64,000 bases of DNA from Symbiodinium kawagutii (Eukaryota; Sar; Dinophyceae; Suessiales; Symbiodiniaceae), in the NCBI GenBank assembly GCA_009767595.1, contig VSDK01025463.1, positions 1 to 64,000 of the forward strand, given 5' to 3'. The position numbers were made by a program, and so were the translations under genes. Below, in pieces: positions 1 to 10,817 of this stretch; position 1 is the stretch's first letter, and the number at the start of each line of letters is the position of its first letter. A model generated the notes under the pieces. That model was not told the DNA's origin. It searched no databases and saw only the letters and a list, made by a program, of their open reading frames with translations.

Positions 1-3000
1 AATCGTTGGCTGGGTAATAACCACCATGAAATTGGTTGGTTAATATTTTGACCCATAGCCATATAGAACAACAAATAATTTCTGCGATATATGATATATT
101 TGAAATACCATATTTGCAAATATTACAATTTATTTGATATATATATATATAATATATATATATATACAATCAGCGCCCGCATCATTCCCAAATCTCGCTT
201 TCGAACGCTGCTTGCTCCAAGCTGCCCAAGAAGCAAATATGTCCGCCAGGTTCTGGGACGATGGATCCCCCAGCGCCAGGGTGACCCTGCTGGGAATCCC
301 ACGGATTGACCGTATAATGTGGGTGATTAGGGGGGATAGCAAGCAACAAAAGCAGGGAATCGGGTGTTTCTCAAGTCATGGAGGATATGGGAGGGGTTCA
401 AGTCATGATAAAACCCCAAAATGGTTGGTTTACTACTTGTCAATGGTTGATGAACTTGATGATTTGGGGGCGAAACATCCCGTATCATGGTTAATGATGG
501 GCAAACTAGCCTCAAAGTTAAAAATCGCCATTCTCTCAATATAAACCAGCTGACTAAATGGTGGATGTTCATGGATGTTCCACTCCCAGGTTAGTTTCAC
601 AAAAGGTAAACATGACCAGAGACAAACCGCAGATTTGGGGGTCTCAAAGGTGTGGACAGATTCTTGGATCCGGGTGGATTCATACATGTGCAAGTATATT
701 GGCGGCTTACGTGCATGTAGCTGGGACCAAAAGAAAGGACATGTCATGAGGTAGAGGACGATAGAATTATGATGACAAGGACATCACCCCGCAAAACCTG
801 CAAAAATACCGTGCATAAATAATGACTGTTAACCATGCAACAACCAACCATGAAGGACTGCTATTGGCCATGAATAACGAGTACTATTACGCATCAAGAA
901 CTACTAATAACATCTAATAACCATGATCAATGAGCATTATCCACTACTGACCATAATTTGCCACTATCAAGCACTATTAAACATGAATTGCCACTATTAT
1001 ATCACCACTTTCAACCATCAGCAGTTGTTCACCTGTCCTAACCACGGATGACAACAACTATCATGGGACCACTGATGGTCGCCCGTCCTCCTTACACACA
1101 TCGCCTGGGCTTTGACCATGCTCATCACCTGGACCACCGACTGGGCGCAAGGCCGGTAGCTTTGAATGTGTTGGTTGGTAAGCTCATGATTTTGAACTGC
1201 CAGAAATGTTAAGATGATTGGGTCTTGATTGGTTTCAGGATGTTTCAGGCTTCACATTTCATTATGAACAATTCTTCATGGCCCATGGCTGGCGATGATG
1301 GCAAGGAAAGTGGGAAGTGTCTCCAGTCTCTGGTTGCTGGTGATTCCCTGCGGCACCAATTGCACAGCAACCCAATTGGAAACGTCTGTATGACAATCAC
1401 CATCAAGCAACCCATCTCCCAATGTTCACACTATCCAAACCCTTGATCTCAAAGCAACCATGAATGCACCACGCTTTGACCATGATCAACCCCGAACCAC
1501 CATTCAATCATGAACCGGAATCTCATTATTTTTTGAACCAACCAAATCTGGTTGGTGGCTTCGACCCCTATGAAAAATTGTCAACCAACCAACAATTGGC
1601 TCATACATTTGGGAAAATAAAACATGTCAGTCAAATCACCACCCAAATACTGAAATTTGATAAGGACCAAAATCCTATCATTTTCAACCGACCAGTCATG
1701 GTCACGGATGCCCATCCTGCCGAAACCCGGCATCCCATCGGCCAGTGACGCAAACGTGGATCTGCTCCCGCTTCCAGCAGCATTGGCAAAATGGACTCCC
1801 GGCCACCTCAAAGGACGAATTGTGACCAGCACATCACTGACAGAACCATGGGAAAACCACCAGCATTGCAAGAATGTCATGGCAATGACCAACTGGTGGT
1901 TGTCTCATGACAATGACATGATTAAGTCGGTTATGTCAGTTGAGGAATGATAAGACGTGAAATCATGGAAATAACGTACTGACATAACTGACATAATCAT
2001 GGAAAAACCAACCTTTCAAGGCAACAAAAACACGCGGTCAGGGATAGAAAAGCCAACCATAACTGTCGAAAACATCAACAACAACCATGGAAAAACACAT
2101 GGACGTGCGGGCAATTTGTTGGACATCGTTGATAAGGATCGGTTGGGTCAATCTGCACTTACATATGTATGTGTCGAAATTACCTTCTAACCATCCAATA
2201 ACAACCACTGATAGGGAAGCTTGAAGTGATGAGCTAACATGAGCTACTGTAAATAAACACTACATTCCTTGGTTTTGCTGAGCTGCAGGTCACAACACCT
2301 TCTTGTTTTCGTGGTACACATGCTGATTTGAAAACACGCAGCATGGCAAAAGTGGAAATGTTCACCTACACAAAAATGTTTGGTCTTCAAACAGCACAAC
2401 ATGGATGGACTTATGAGAAACACTGTGAATGTCTTTACTTTGAACCTGTGAGGCAAGGAGAACACACCAAGTGCTGGAAGAGTTCGCAAAATGGTATTGT
2501 TGATACCATTGGACACCCCAAGACCGCACCTTTCTCAAATGCTGTTGTCCAGCCATGGTTTTCCATAAGTTGGTGATGCCTGGCAAACTAAACCCATATA
2601 AAGACATGCCTAAGGGCCTAAACCATTGATGGATGATAGATGTATTTCTGCTTCTCTCAACATCTGCATGCGAATGGTTCATGGATTGTGCCCCAATTCC
2701 AAGTTCCAGCAGCTGTTTTGCAAACCGCAGAAACGAATGGGTTTTCCCATGAGGACAGTGGTCACATGTAACAGGGAAACACCAACTGTTGGGAGCAAAC
2801 ACTTTGTGGATTCATCACTGCTGTGGAAGTGGATCTGGCGGGGATAAGCAGTGCCAATGAGCGCAAATCAGGTATCCAATGCCCGAGGGCTAATGATAGC
2901 ACGTGGACGGCTCGAATGCTAATCATCCTTGATCGACAAATTATCAGCCGCCATCACTTCGATCATGATCAACAATCATCCCAGATCGAAAGCATCACTG

Positions 3001-5863
3001 GTTGGTGGTTGAACCATCCCTATGAAAAATATGCGCAAGTCAACCAACCATTTGTTGATAATTTCATGTTGGAAAATATATATAACATGTCAATCAAACC
3101 ACCAACCAGTAGTTGTTTTACCATTATTGTTGCTTGTTATCCCCTACTATCAACCCGTATCTACTGTAACCAAGCAGATCAAACCTGACACCGCGTCTAG
3201 CAGTGACTGCTGTAGCCCACCAGGGCTGTTCTCAGCACAGAGATCAACGCAGCGCTCCGCCCAGCTGCTATAAGCCGCTCTCCAGAGCGGCGTGCGGCGG
3301 AACTCGCCGCGACTGTTGGGATTGGCCTGGACGGGCGCTTGGGATGGCTTGGGGATGTGAGCTTCGCATCGTTCCAGGAGGGCCCTTTGGGCGTTGCTCA
3401 ACTCAGAGGTACCCCAAAATGGTTGGCTTATTACTATTAAAAATTTTTCAAGAAAATGATTCAGGGGTACTGTACCTCTATTTTGATAAACCCCATGTAT
3501 TGATTTCGTACCATGAGCCCCCCAAAATCATCATTTTTACTGGTTATAATCCACATTTTGGAAGGTAAACCCTACCTTTTTTAGAGTTTGGGTTGCTGAT
3601 GGTAAGGGTTTTTGGAAAATAATACGCAGCAGGAAATTCCAACAAATCATGCATGAACGATGACCAGCAAACGACTCCAACAATCTACCTGACAATCCGG
3701 GTCAGGTTTAAAATGGGGTTCTCGCAAATGCGTTGATGTCAATCATCACCATCAGTTTTGTTGAAGTTTTCTCACCTCGCGTGAATGAACTCAAACGATC
3801 CTAGTGATTGTTCACCGGCCATAAATGGCCTGCGGCAACATACACCATTTAGCATGAGGATTGGGAATTTCCCCCTTCAGGAACGACCACAACCAACTGA
3901 TCATGGTAGATGCCAAACCAGGGTGTTGTTATGATCATTGTTTGACTTGATGGGAAGGCATCTGGTCACCTGTTGGTCTCAAACATTGTTGTGGCCAAAA
4001 TAAATGGTAGTCACCTGGTGGTCTCAAAAGAAGGGATCACAGTCACTCTGTCACATTCACATAGTTTCGCTCAAACAATGTTTCAAAAGCACATGAGATC
4101 ACACATCCACCAGTCATTAGGTTCACATTCTAACGATGTCAAACATCCAAACAGCTGTGATTTGACTGTTAAGTGCGATCACAAGCCTTCGCCTTCGGTT
4201 TCACTGATTAAGTCTCTAATGCGCAAAACATTTTCACGGAACGAAAACCGCAAATGAGACCAGCAAACACCCACTCAATAGATTTAATAACGAGCTAACA
4301 ACCAGCCAATGTTGGTCCAAAACCAACTTGAGCGTTCATCAACCATCCATCAACCATTCATTCAACCAACTTCCACAGGTTCCACTGCCCAACTTGCTCC
4401 AACCGCGCCTTCCGCTCCAGGAGCATCTGCACCACCTCGGCCTTCCCTGCGGCAGCCGCTTCGGACAAGGCGGTGATGCCCTGGGCTTCGGCATCCACGG
4501 GAAGACCTGGTGGCAGCGGTGCCAGAGTCACCAGCTTTAACCATGGTGATGATAGGGTGATCAACATTGGGAACCTTAAAATATGTGGGAACCTTAACAT
4601 TAACCAGCAGTCACCAGCAGTCGTCAACTATATGGGAGTTTCTTAAAATTGGAAACCTGTAAAAAAGGATGGTTCAGTATCAAACATATGATTGAGATTG
4701 GATGATTTAGGGGTACTCCTATTGAAAAACCACCACTGTAACCATTATTTAGCAACAATACTGTATAACCATTTGGCATGTGACCAGTGGAACCATCACA
4801 AAGCAACTACGGTGAGTGACAATGAAGCAACGAATCGACCATCTGGAACATCCAGCAACATCAAGTGGCCATCATATTGGATATCATTAGTCATTAGATA
4901 ATGATCTCACTGGATATCATGGCCGCTTGGTGGTTTCAACCCCTGCGAAGAAAAAACAATAGTCAACCTACCATTTGTTCATAGTTACTAGTCAAAAAAC
5001 AAGTGTAAAAAACCACCAGCCAGATTGGGTAATGATCAGCAGCACATCACCCAACTCCAACGACAGCTCCCTTCCAACGACGCGCCGACGCCCGACACGG
5101 CATCGGGGGGACCCCAGCGCAAGGAGTTGAGCAACCACCAGAGTAGGAACACATCCTGGATACCACCAGCTATCATCAACTCATCTGCCCATCAACTATC
5201 AACACTTTGGAGCGGATCCAAGTTCTTGTTGGGCACTTGATCCAGCTTGTTGGGCATGTGTTGGTTGCTGTTCGGCCATGGGAGATCCAGCGGGCCGAAA
5301 CCAACCACAAACTGAGCTGAAACAACGCGCATGGCGCCTTTTTGGAGGAACTTGGCGACCAGCTCCTCCTTGCCTTCGAAGGCGGCTTCCAACATGGCGC
5401 GGGTGTCCTGAGTAACGAGCCGCTGGGAAGAGGAGTTACGAGCCCCTGAGTGAACATCTCATGGAAATACCTACTCTTCAATACTGATATGCTTTGATAA
5501 GTTGTATCAGGCAATGCTTCTAGGGGATGGTAATCCAACTTCTTCATTCGGATTGTGATTACCCAGCTGTCTCAGATTGTGACCATCGGTCATATCTTGC
5601 ACAAGTGCCTTGTGTTGATCATGGTCAAAGGAAAGTTTTCTGGGAGAGGGACTACAGCAACAAATCTGAGTCCCTGTATCCTAAAAGTCCAGATTGACAT
5701 GGCAGGCAAACAAGAACAACAGCCACAGCAACGGCAACAACATCGGCCCCCATCATCGTTATCATTGTTACCCCCATTTTGGCTCGTAAAATTCCACCAC
5801 CACCACCACCATCACCACCACCACCAGCATCATCGTCATCATCATCATCAGCAGCAGCAGCAC

Positions 5864-5907
<44 letters not shown>

Positions 5908-5989
5908 CCATCAAAATCACCATCACCATCACCATCACCCTCATCGTCATCGTCACCGTCACCGTCACCGTCATCGAATCATCATCGTC

Positions 5990-6020
<31 letters not shown>

Positions 6021-6290
6021 GCCATGATCCATATCCACAACCAGCTCTGCTCGCCCCAAACAAAGCCAAGTCTCCGCAATTCGCTCCTGTGCTTTCTTTC
6101 GCTTCTGCTCCTGCTTGGCGCGTTCCTGCTCGGCTCGCCTCCGTTCCGCCTGACACGTTCCACCAACCCGAGCGCGGAGCGGTTGTGCTTGCGGGCATTG
6201 AACGGTGGATGTCCAAAACCAACAGATCACACACAATTAGACATAAAATGACAGTCAACAAAATTATCAAAGAGATCATCAACACATATC

Positions 6291-6346
<56 letters not shown>

Positions 6347-9300
6347 GAATTATTAGCAATTTACTACTACCACCACAACTACAACAACAACTACAACAAC
6401 AACAACAACAACAACAACTACAACAACAACAACAACAACAACAACAATTATTAACAATTTACTACTACCACCACAACTACAACTACAGCTACAGCGACAT
6501 CAAAACACCACCACGGCCCCCAGCAGCAAGAACACGGCAATAAATCAACAATTGCACATTGCGGTTGTCTTTAAGGTGATCATGGACTATTCTTAGGTCA
6601 TTGATGAATAATATGCACAAACTATGATTATTGAAGGTACCACCATTCCTGGATAGACCCGCAGCATGGTTGCCATCAATTGGTTGGAGTCCTGCATTTT
6701 GCCTAAGTCTGTTGTGCCCAATATAATGATGGAATCAAACGTCTTAAGTCCTAAAGCTAGTGCTGTTGCCATTCAAATCTAAGTTACTGGAACACACCAA
6801 AAAAACACTATTTGGCAAGAAAGTATGGTTCATGGCCCAGAAGACTCCCAACGAAAGCCCCACATTTCAATCTGAAAAAAATCCAGATTCAATCTGAAAT
6901 GGTTGAAACACCATGTAGACATCAACATGCAGCCAGCCGCCACGGAAGAAAAACCTCATGTGGTCCGAAAATTCGATGACACATCATTTGCTGCACCACC
7001 GATATGGGTAGCCATCAACATAAACATAAGAATGAATTCTACACGAAGAAATGTTCCACATACAGTAGACCTTGGACACTCCCTTGAATGCCCGAAAGAA
7101 ATACTGAAGACCAAACACCTCGTAAAAAATCAAAATAACAGAAATCTACTGCCTAGCAGTATCAAAATACCAGAAATCTACTGCCTAGCAGTGACCAATA
7201 AATGTCAAACAACCAATGAACCCCACAGCAACACACTAGCGTCATGGCGCCTTCAACGCAGCTAACTCAGATGCCCGCAGTGCTTCAGCCAGTTGCCTTA
7301 AGCTGCAAAAAGGCTGGAAGAACCAGGGTTTTTTTGGTGGTTGAAGAGATGAAGTTCCCAAGAGTTGAACATATGGCGGTGAATGGTCGATTGATGTGAT
7401 GTCACAACCGGAAAAAGTATTTCAGCGACACGTTAGGGAAATTAGAGACAATGCCAATCGCTTTTGAAGGGTTTCGGACCATCCCAGAGATATGGACAAT
7501 TGTTGATTCTTCGATCATAATGCTGCTGTGCAGCTGGAAGATTGATGACATAAGGGTTCACAACTGGTGTGCATGAAAATCTGAGCCACACATCAAGTAT
7601 ACACAACGATATACAATGCAATGCGTGCAAATGTGAACTGCGATATGGCTATGGGTGAATATTAACCAACAAAAAAAGTGAGAAAACAATGGTTGATGAT
7701 GGGGGAACCAGGGACACAGCCATATGAAAGTGATGAAGCTTTTGGAAGTCAGCGTAAACGCCGGCGCAGGAACGAGTTGCCGCTGCTGTTGACGCTTCTC
7801 TTTCACTCGTTTGCGCGCGAGAAAACCGCGACAGAAACGTTGCAGCTGCACAGCGGCGAGGTCCTAGCGTGGATCCAGTAGCGCGCACAGCGTAACAGTT
7901 GGCATTGTTCATATGGCTGGGGAACCAACAATAGGGGATACTAATGACCAACAATAATAAGGAAAACAAAGGTTAATATGGGGGAACCAGGAGTAGGGGA
8001 TTTTGAACCATAGCCACAGATCATGTGGATGGTTCATATAATGCATATGCAAAAACTATGTCTGATCAAGGGGTTCATCAATCTTGGCTTTTGTAGAATT
8101 GTTTATGTTTGGATGGTGTGGGAGTACATAGCACTGTTACAGTACAACATAGCTTGGGAATGTCACTGAAGGATTGTAAATGACATCAAATTTCAGTAAG
8201 TTTTTATGGGGGACGTCAATGTATGATTGCTTCTACAAACAATGTTTTCCTAACAAACTTCAATTAGATTTACTTCTTTGTGTGTGTGTGCATAGAGATT
8301 CAAAACAATGCTTCTCCTTAGGCAAATATGTTCCGTACCATTGAATATATACCTTTATCGACTTGTATGGATCGAGAAACCTATCTCTAACTGGGTCTTT
8401 CTCAAGAAAGGGACCCCCCAAAACATCCAATATGAGCAGTTTATAGTAACAAACCATCCAGTTTGATGGGCTCCCCCATTTGAAGACCACCATATAGATG
8501 GATGGATGGATGCAGGACCGCAGCAGGTCCTCTCGGGTAGGCGCTGCAGGTGCTGCACTTTTCGCTTTGGCCTTGCCTTTGGCAGCAGCACCTGCGCGGA
8601 CATCGGGGAGGTCATCACCTGGTGGGTCAAGGGCCCATGATTCGAAAGTGCTCAAGAACGGTGCAGAATGGTTCGTCGGTATTGATGTGGTTGACAATCA
8701 ATAAAACTGGTTGCTTGGTTGGTTGCTCAAGACTGGTTGCTTGATTGATATGACAATTACAGAAGACACTCATCAACACCAGAGTTTGGATGTCTTTGCT
8801 GCGGTTTGATGGTAGATGGCAACACCATGAAACACCCAAGTGGCTTCCGCGGTTCCTTTCGATCCGACCAACAAGATCAGTATGCTGGGTCCAGGGCGTC
8901 CAAACAACCTGCGTCCAAGCCAACAGTTGTGACTACCTTCACATAGCAATGAAAATCACATACCGTATCTTTTGCGAGAAACCTTGGAAATCAGGTTTAT
9001 ATTCATGCTAGTTGATACCCAGCTGCCATACCACCACCACTTGCCACACTGGCCTAAGGTGCCGGTAGAGCTCAGTGGTAGACCGCACTCTGTCAAATAG
9101 GCCAGGCTTCGAATTCCAGGTAGCAAACATTGACCAAACCGGGGGTACTGCTACCACAGAGTTTCCGAACACAATACCACCGTTGTTCATACAACTGCCA
9201 TAGTTCATTGCGTTGCTATCAGTCAAATATACAACTGCTACACAGATTAACTATACCTGCATCCATTAAACACCAGCTGGGTATTCAATAGTCAACTATT

Positions 9301-10193
9301 TATAACTATACAACTACTATCCAAAAACCAGCTATTATATAGCTATAACTATCTACACAACTACTATTCAAAATAGCTAGTCTTCTGGTAATTATAACTA
9401 TTAAAACCAGCAATTAATCGCTCTATTCATCGCCAGCTATTACTTCTAGTAATTCTACTTACAGTAGTATTATGCAACTACTATTCAAAATAGCTAGTCT
9501 TCTAGTAATTATACACTACTATTAAACAACTAGCTACTATGCAAAATAGCTACTATACAACTACTATTAAACACCAGCTATTCATAGCTATTCCCTGCCG
9601 TCAATCCACCACCACCATTGCTGGGCCCTGCCCTCAGCAGGTCACACCTCTCCTCGCGGTCACCGCTTTGGCCGCCGACCCTGCCGCGCCGGGCACTGCT
9701 CCTAGCGGGTCATGGCCCCGACCTATGGTGATCCCAAGGGGTCATTCTGGCCATGGCCATCATCACCAAGTGATGCTGACCTGTAGGGAGTGATGGATTG
9801 ATGGATTGATGGATGGATTAATTGATCGATTGCTTGCTTGATTGATTGACTGATGATTGATGATCATTATAAGCGAAGGGAGTGTGGAAATCAAACATCC
9901 ACCCTGTGGAAAGTTGCAGCATGCAGTCCTTGTATGCAATTCCTTTCACCCGATGGTGCTGTGCTCAACCCTTGATCTTTTATAGTGAAACTATGTGGAA
10001 CAAAACAAGTTTTGGCACCTAAACTGCTTAAAACACAAGCAGATTGCTTGAAACAGCCATGCGAACCATCAGATTCAACTATATAGTCAGCCACTGTCCA
10101 ATGAAATGCAAGTGCTGTTGAACCCCCTGGCAACCCACCGGCAAGCACGGCAGATTCATGGTCTCCTGCAGCTTTCTTGGCTTTGGGAGCCAT
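1..10193 (-). CDS. IQ-motif and ankyrin-repeat protein (IQANK1-like), multi-exon, 3' end beyond the window
   Basis: Gene-level model made of the exons listed separately below (10139-10193, 9648-9701, about 8519-8591, 7774-7863, about 6066-6149, 5329-5422, 4394-4506, 3269-3326, 1756-1806, 207-286). The order is a basic Ala/Lys-rich start, an IQ calmodulin-binding motif, an Arg/Glu/Lys-rich helix, then ankyrin repeats. That is the architecture I recall for IQANK1-type proteins; no search was run. The four ankyrin exons join in matching phase (1 to 2, 0 to 0, 1 to 2), which is the strongest support. Two of these junctions need GC donors, which dinoflagellates are known to use. Likely role: a calmodulin-responsive scaffold protein (inference from domains). 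The junctions between the helix exon and the first ankyrin exon, around the IQ exon, and after 1756 are not resolved. Confidence 0.6.
207..286 (-). CDS. candidate exon near the end of the IQ-ankyrin gene
   Basis: After a CCCAGCAG acceptor the frame reads VTLALGDPSSQNLADIFASW, then AAWSKQ, ending at a GT donor (206-205). The spacing of Q, A and SW resembles the segment that follows the ankyrin block in IQANK1-like proteins. The phase does not match the preceding exon as drawn, so another exon is probably missing. The DNA is GC-rich compared with its surroundings. Confidence 0.4.
364..480. mobile_element. degenerate family A inverted-repeat element
   Basis: Starts GGGTGTTTCTCAAG and carries the family-A core (CCCCAAAATGGTTGGTTTA and GATGATTTGGGGGC) before a decayed right end. 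About 78 bp from the predicted exon at 207-286. Confidence 0.35.
1547..1650. mobile_element. family C inverted-repeat element
   Basis: Left end CTGGTTGGTGGCTTCGACCC and right end GTCAGTCAAATCACCACCCA match the ends of the 2998-3109 copy with a few mismatches. Shares the internal GAAAAAT...GTCAACCAACC stretch. Confidence 0.45.
1756..1806 (-). CDS. ankyrin-repeat exon (second half of third repeat)
   Basis: After a TTTGAG acceptor the frame reads GRESILPMLLEAGADPR, the second helix and turn of an ankyrin repeat. It directly completes the repeat begun in the exon at 3269-3326, 1.46 kb upstream in the gene. The donor is taken as GT at 1755-1754; a longer exon is possible because the frame remains open for about 15 more codons. 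Confidence 0.55.
1807..3268 (-). other. intron of the IQ-ankyrin gene
   Basis: No convincing exon. Open frames on both strands at 2360-2850 have no recognisable domain. It holds a family-C inverted-repeat element near its upstream (right) end. Confidence 0.4.
2998..3109. mobile_element. family C inverted-repeat element (MITE-like)
   Basis: Begins CTGGTTGGTGGTTGAACC and ends with the complement form AAACCACCAACCAG, about 110 bp, AT-rich middle, no coding capacity. Related copies or halves lie at about 1547-1650, 4925-5022, 30774-30868, 34556-34645, 51235-51320 and, weakly, 12733-12793. Clear target duplications were not found. Confidence 0.55.
3269..3326 (-). CDS. ankyrin-repeat exon (third repeat, GC donor)
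   Basis: After a GTCCAG acceptor it reads ANPNSRGEFRRTPLWRAAY plus one base, the N-x-x-G-x-TPL-xxAA core of an ankyrin repeat. No GT donor fits. A GC donor (3268-3267) gives phase 1 and joins the next exon as Ser-Gly, continuing the repeat without a break. Confidence 0.65.
4394..4506 (-). CDS. ankyrin-repeat exon (second repeat)
   Basis: Acceptor CCACCAG at 4507-4509, donor GT at 4393-4392. It starts with two bases completing a codon from the previous exon and reads LPVDAEAQGITALSEAAAAG, then KAEVVQMLLERKA, a textbook ankyrin repeat with TALSEAA in place of TPLxxAA. It ends in phase 0, as the next exon requires. Confidence 0.7.
4633..4737. mobile_element. family A inverted-repeat element, decayed
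   Basis: Left end GGGAGTTTCTTAAAATTGG and right end GATTTAGGGGTACTCCTATTG with GAAAAACCACCA match family A with several changes. Lies in the intron upstream of the ankyrin exon at 4394-4506. Confidence 0.4.
4925..5022. mobile_element. family C inverted-repeat element
   Basis: Left end CTTGGTGGTTTCAACCCC, internal GTCAACCTACCATTTGTT, right end AAACCACCAGCCAG. Same structure as the copy at 2998-3109. Intronic. Confidence 0.45.
5329..5422 (-). CDS. ankyrin-repeat exon (first visible repeat)
   Basis: After a TTCCCAG acceptor the frame reads RLVTQDTRAMLEAAFEGKEE and on through LVAKFLQKGAM, the helix pair of an ankyrin repeat. To stay in phase with the next exon it must end at a GC donor (5328-5327). 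The shared codon becomes Arg. Confidence 0.65.
5795..6018. repeat. CAC/CAT triplet microsatellite
   Basis: Impure (CAC)n, (CAT)n and (CAG)n triplets over about 220 bp. It creates artefact frames of poly-His on the plus strand and poly-Met/Asp on the minus strand. Lies in the intron between the charged-helix exon and the first ankyrin exon. Confidence 0.9.
6066..6149 (-). CDS. charged helix / coiled-coil exon of IQ-ankyrin gene
   Basis: After a GTGTCAG acceptor the frame reads AERRRAEQERAKQEQKRKKA and on to QERIAETW, a continuous Arg/Glu/Lys helix expected between the IQ motif and the ankyrin repeats. The donor is unclear: the available GT or GC sites do not match the phase of the next exon. 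Confidence 0.5.
6286..6452. repeat. CAA triplet microsatellite, two blocks
   Basis: Pure (CAA)n at about 6290-6346, a 45-bp spacer that recurs after the second block (ATTTACTACTACCACCACAA), then (CAA/CTA)n to 6452. The repeated spacer implies duplication of a larger unit. Intronic. Confidence 0.9.
7643..7725. mobile_element. family B inverted-repeat element (MITE-like)
   Basis: Starts ATATGGCTATGGGTGAATATTA and ends GGACACAGCCATAT. Family B ends read as ATATGGCTGTGGGTCAATATT and its complement. About 49 bp from the IQ exon on its downstream side. Confidence 0.5.
7774..7863 (-). CDS. IQ-motif exon (calmodulin-binding)
   Basis: Minus-strand frame after a CTAG acceptor reads DLAAVQLQRFCRGFLARKRV, a good IQ motif (hydrophobic-Q-x3-R/C-G-x3-R), followed by a Lys/Arg/Gln-rich helix. 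A GT donor follows at 7773-7772. IQ motifs bind calmodulin or calmodulin-like light chains. The exon lies between two family-B inverted-repeat elements, each about 48 bp away. Confidence 0.6.
7911..8025. mobile_element. family B-related element, decayed
   Basis: Starts ATATGGCTGGGGAACCAAC, carries AGGGGATA and GGGGGAACCAGGAGTAGG, and ends TTGAACCATAGCCAC. Lies about 48 bp upstream of the IQ exon, so that exon sits between two family-B copies. Confidence 0.4.
8391..8493. mobile_element. family A inverted-repeat element
   Basis: Left end CTGGGTCTTTCTCAAGAAAG and right end GGGCTCCCCCATTTGAAGAC with CACCA. Internal TTTATAGTAACAAACCATCC is typical of family A in reverse orientation. Ends about 26 bp from the exon candidate at 8519. 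Confidence 0.5.
8519..8591 (-). CDS. exon 3 of IQ-ankyrin gene (AK-rich linker)
   Basis: Starts after a GCGCAG acceptor in the phase exon 2 demands and reads AAAKGKAKAKSAAPAAPTRE followed by DLL. The donor is uncertain (GT at 8518-8517). The phase does not fit the next exon directly, so a small exon may be missing or a different donor may be used. Confidence 0.4.
9058..9130 (+). other. tRNA-like sequence (possible SINE head)
   Basis: GTAGAGCTCAGTGGTAGA resembles a tRNA A box and CTTCGAATTCC resembles a B box, about 40 bp apart. The arms do not fold into a proper acceptor or T stem, so this is not a working tRNA gene. It may be a decayed tRNA or the head of a tRNA-derived SINE, inside an intron of the IQ-ankyrin gene. 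Confidence 0.3.
9270..9590. repeat. CTA-rich degenerate tandem region
   Basis: Recurring AACTACTATTCAAAATAGC and CTAGTCTTCTGGTAATTAT units, repeated at least three times with changes. AT-rich, no coding capacity. Intronic. Confidence 0.6.
9648..9701 (-). CDS. exon 2 of IQ-ankyrin gene (Ala-rich linker)
   Basis: Follows a CTAG acceptor and ends at a GT donor (9647-9646). It reads AVPGAAGSAAKAVTARR after completing the Gly codon left by exon 1, and ends in phase 1. Low-complexity Ala/Lys/Arg segment. An alternative earlier donor at 9663 is possible. Confidence 0.4.
10139..10193 (-). CDS. exon 1 of IQ-ankyrin gene, start codon
   Basis: The ATG at 10193 sits in gccaccATGG, a full Kozak match. 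The exon reads MAPKAKKAAGDHESAVLA plus one base and ends at a GT donor (10138-10137). Phase 1 matches the next exon, whose first two bases complete a Gly codon. The Lys/Ala-rich composition continues into exons 2 and 3. Confidence 0.55.
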
Positions 10194-10610
10194 GGTGGCA
10201 TGGCATTTGTGGCACCACCAGCACCGCTACATAGCGTCTCAGGACCGACTCCACTACAGTAGATCTTGAACCCTGCCTCATGAAACTCTCTCAAGATTCA
10301 CAACATGATAATATCCAGCCATGTTTTATCACTTCCCTACATATCAGTTACACATGATTATCAGAACTATTTTTTGATCTGTGGATTCTTGGACATGTAA
10401 AATCTAGGCACACATACAACACCAAAAGGTTCGTTGCCAGTACAGAATCGCAGCGTCCTGCTGTCCAAAAATCATTGGGCTATGAGCGACAAATGCAACT
10501 GCGTCCAAGATATTGCAAGGTGCATACCAAACATGCTGGCACGGCTTTACGAGCTTTCCATGACGGTAACTTTCTAAAGGTAGATCCATATTAACAAACA
10601 ATCCCCCAAC
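10194..10610. other. spacer between two head-to-tail minus-strand genes
   Basis: About 420 bp between the stop of the upstream gene (10611) and the ATG at 10193. No bacterial-type promoter is expected and no TATA motif stands out. No spliced-leader acceptor could be assigned with confidence. Confidence 0.4.
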
Positions 10611-10817
10611 TTACTGCTCGACAGCTGGTGATCTACCATCAAACCCAGGTGGGCTTATTGGCATCAAAGCAGCTACCTTCGTATTGCTATAGGATTTGGT
10701 CAGGGCACTCCTCGTAGCTCCAGCTCTCTCCCAACCAACAGCTAGTAGGGCCGAGCTCGCCGCAGGAGTTTTTGATCGGCGGATGCGGACAAAGGTCCGC
10801 ATCACTGCGGTGAACTG
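10611..10817 (-). CDS. terminal exon of an unrecognised gene
   Basis: Sixty-eight codons plus TAA stop after a GGTTGCAG acceptor. The reading frame (for example FTAVMRTFVRIRR, SALLAVGWERAGATRS, ALMPISPPGFDG) is balanced and protein-like, unlike the alternatives. No domain recognised. It ends about 420 bp upstream of the next gene's ATG on the same strand, so it is probably the 3' end of the gene whose other exons lie at 13.0-24.3 kb. Confidence 0.5.
   Translation of the reverse strand, partial: QFTAVMRTFVRIRRSKTPAASSALLAVGWERAGATRSALTKSYSNTKVAALMPISPPGFDGRSPAVEQ

Noticed and set aside
2362..2802. 146-codon minus-strand ORF
   Set aside because: Inside a predicted intron; no domain, uneven composition, open frames also on the other strand.
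5774..5785. 12-base match (CCATTTTGGCTC) to the 3' part of the dinoflagellate spliced leader
   Set aside because: The upstream half of the leader and the following AAG are absent, and no retro-copied gene follows.
5555..6454. 299-codon plus-strand ORF rich in His, Gln and Asn
   Set aside because: It is made by CAT/CAC and CAA microsatellites in an intron; no domain outside the repeats.
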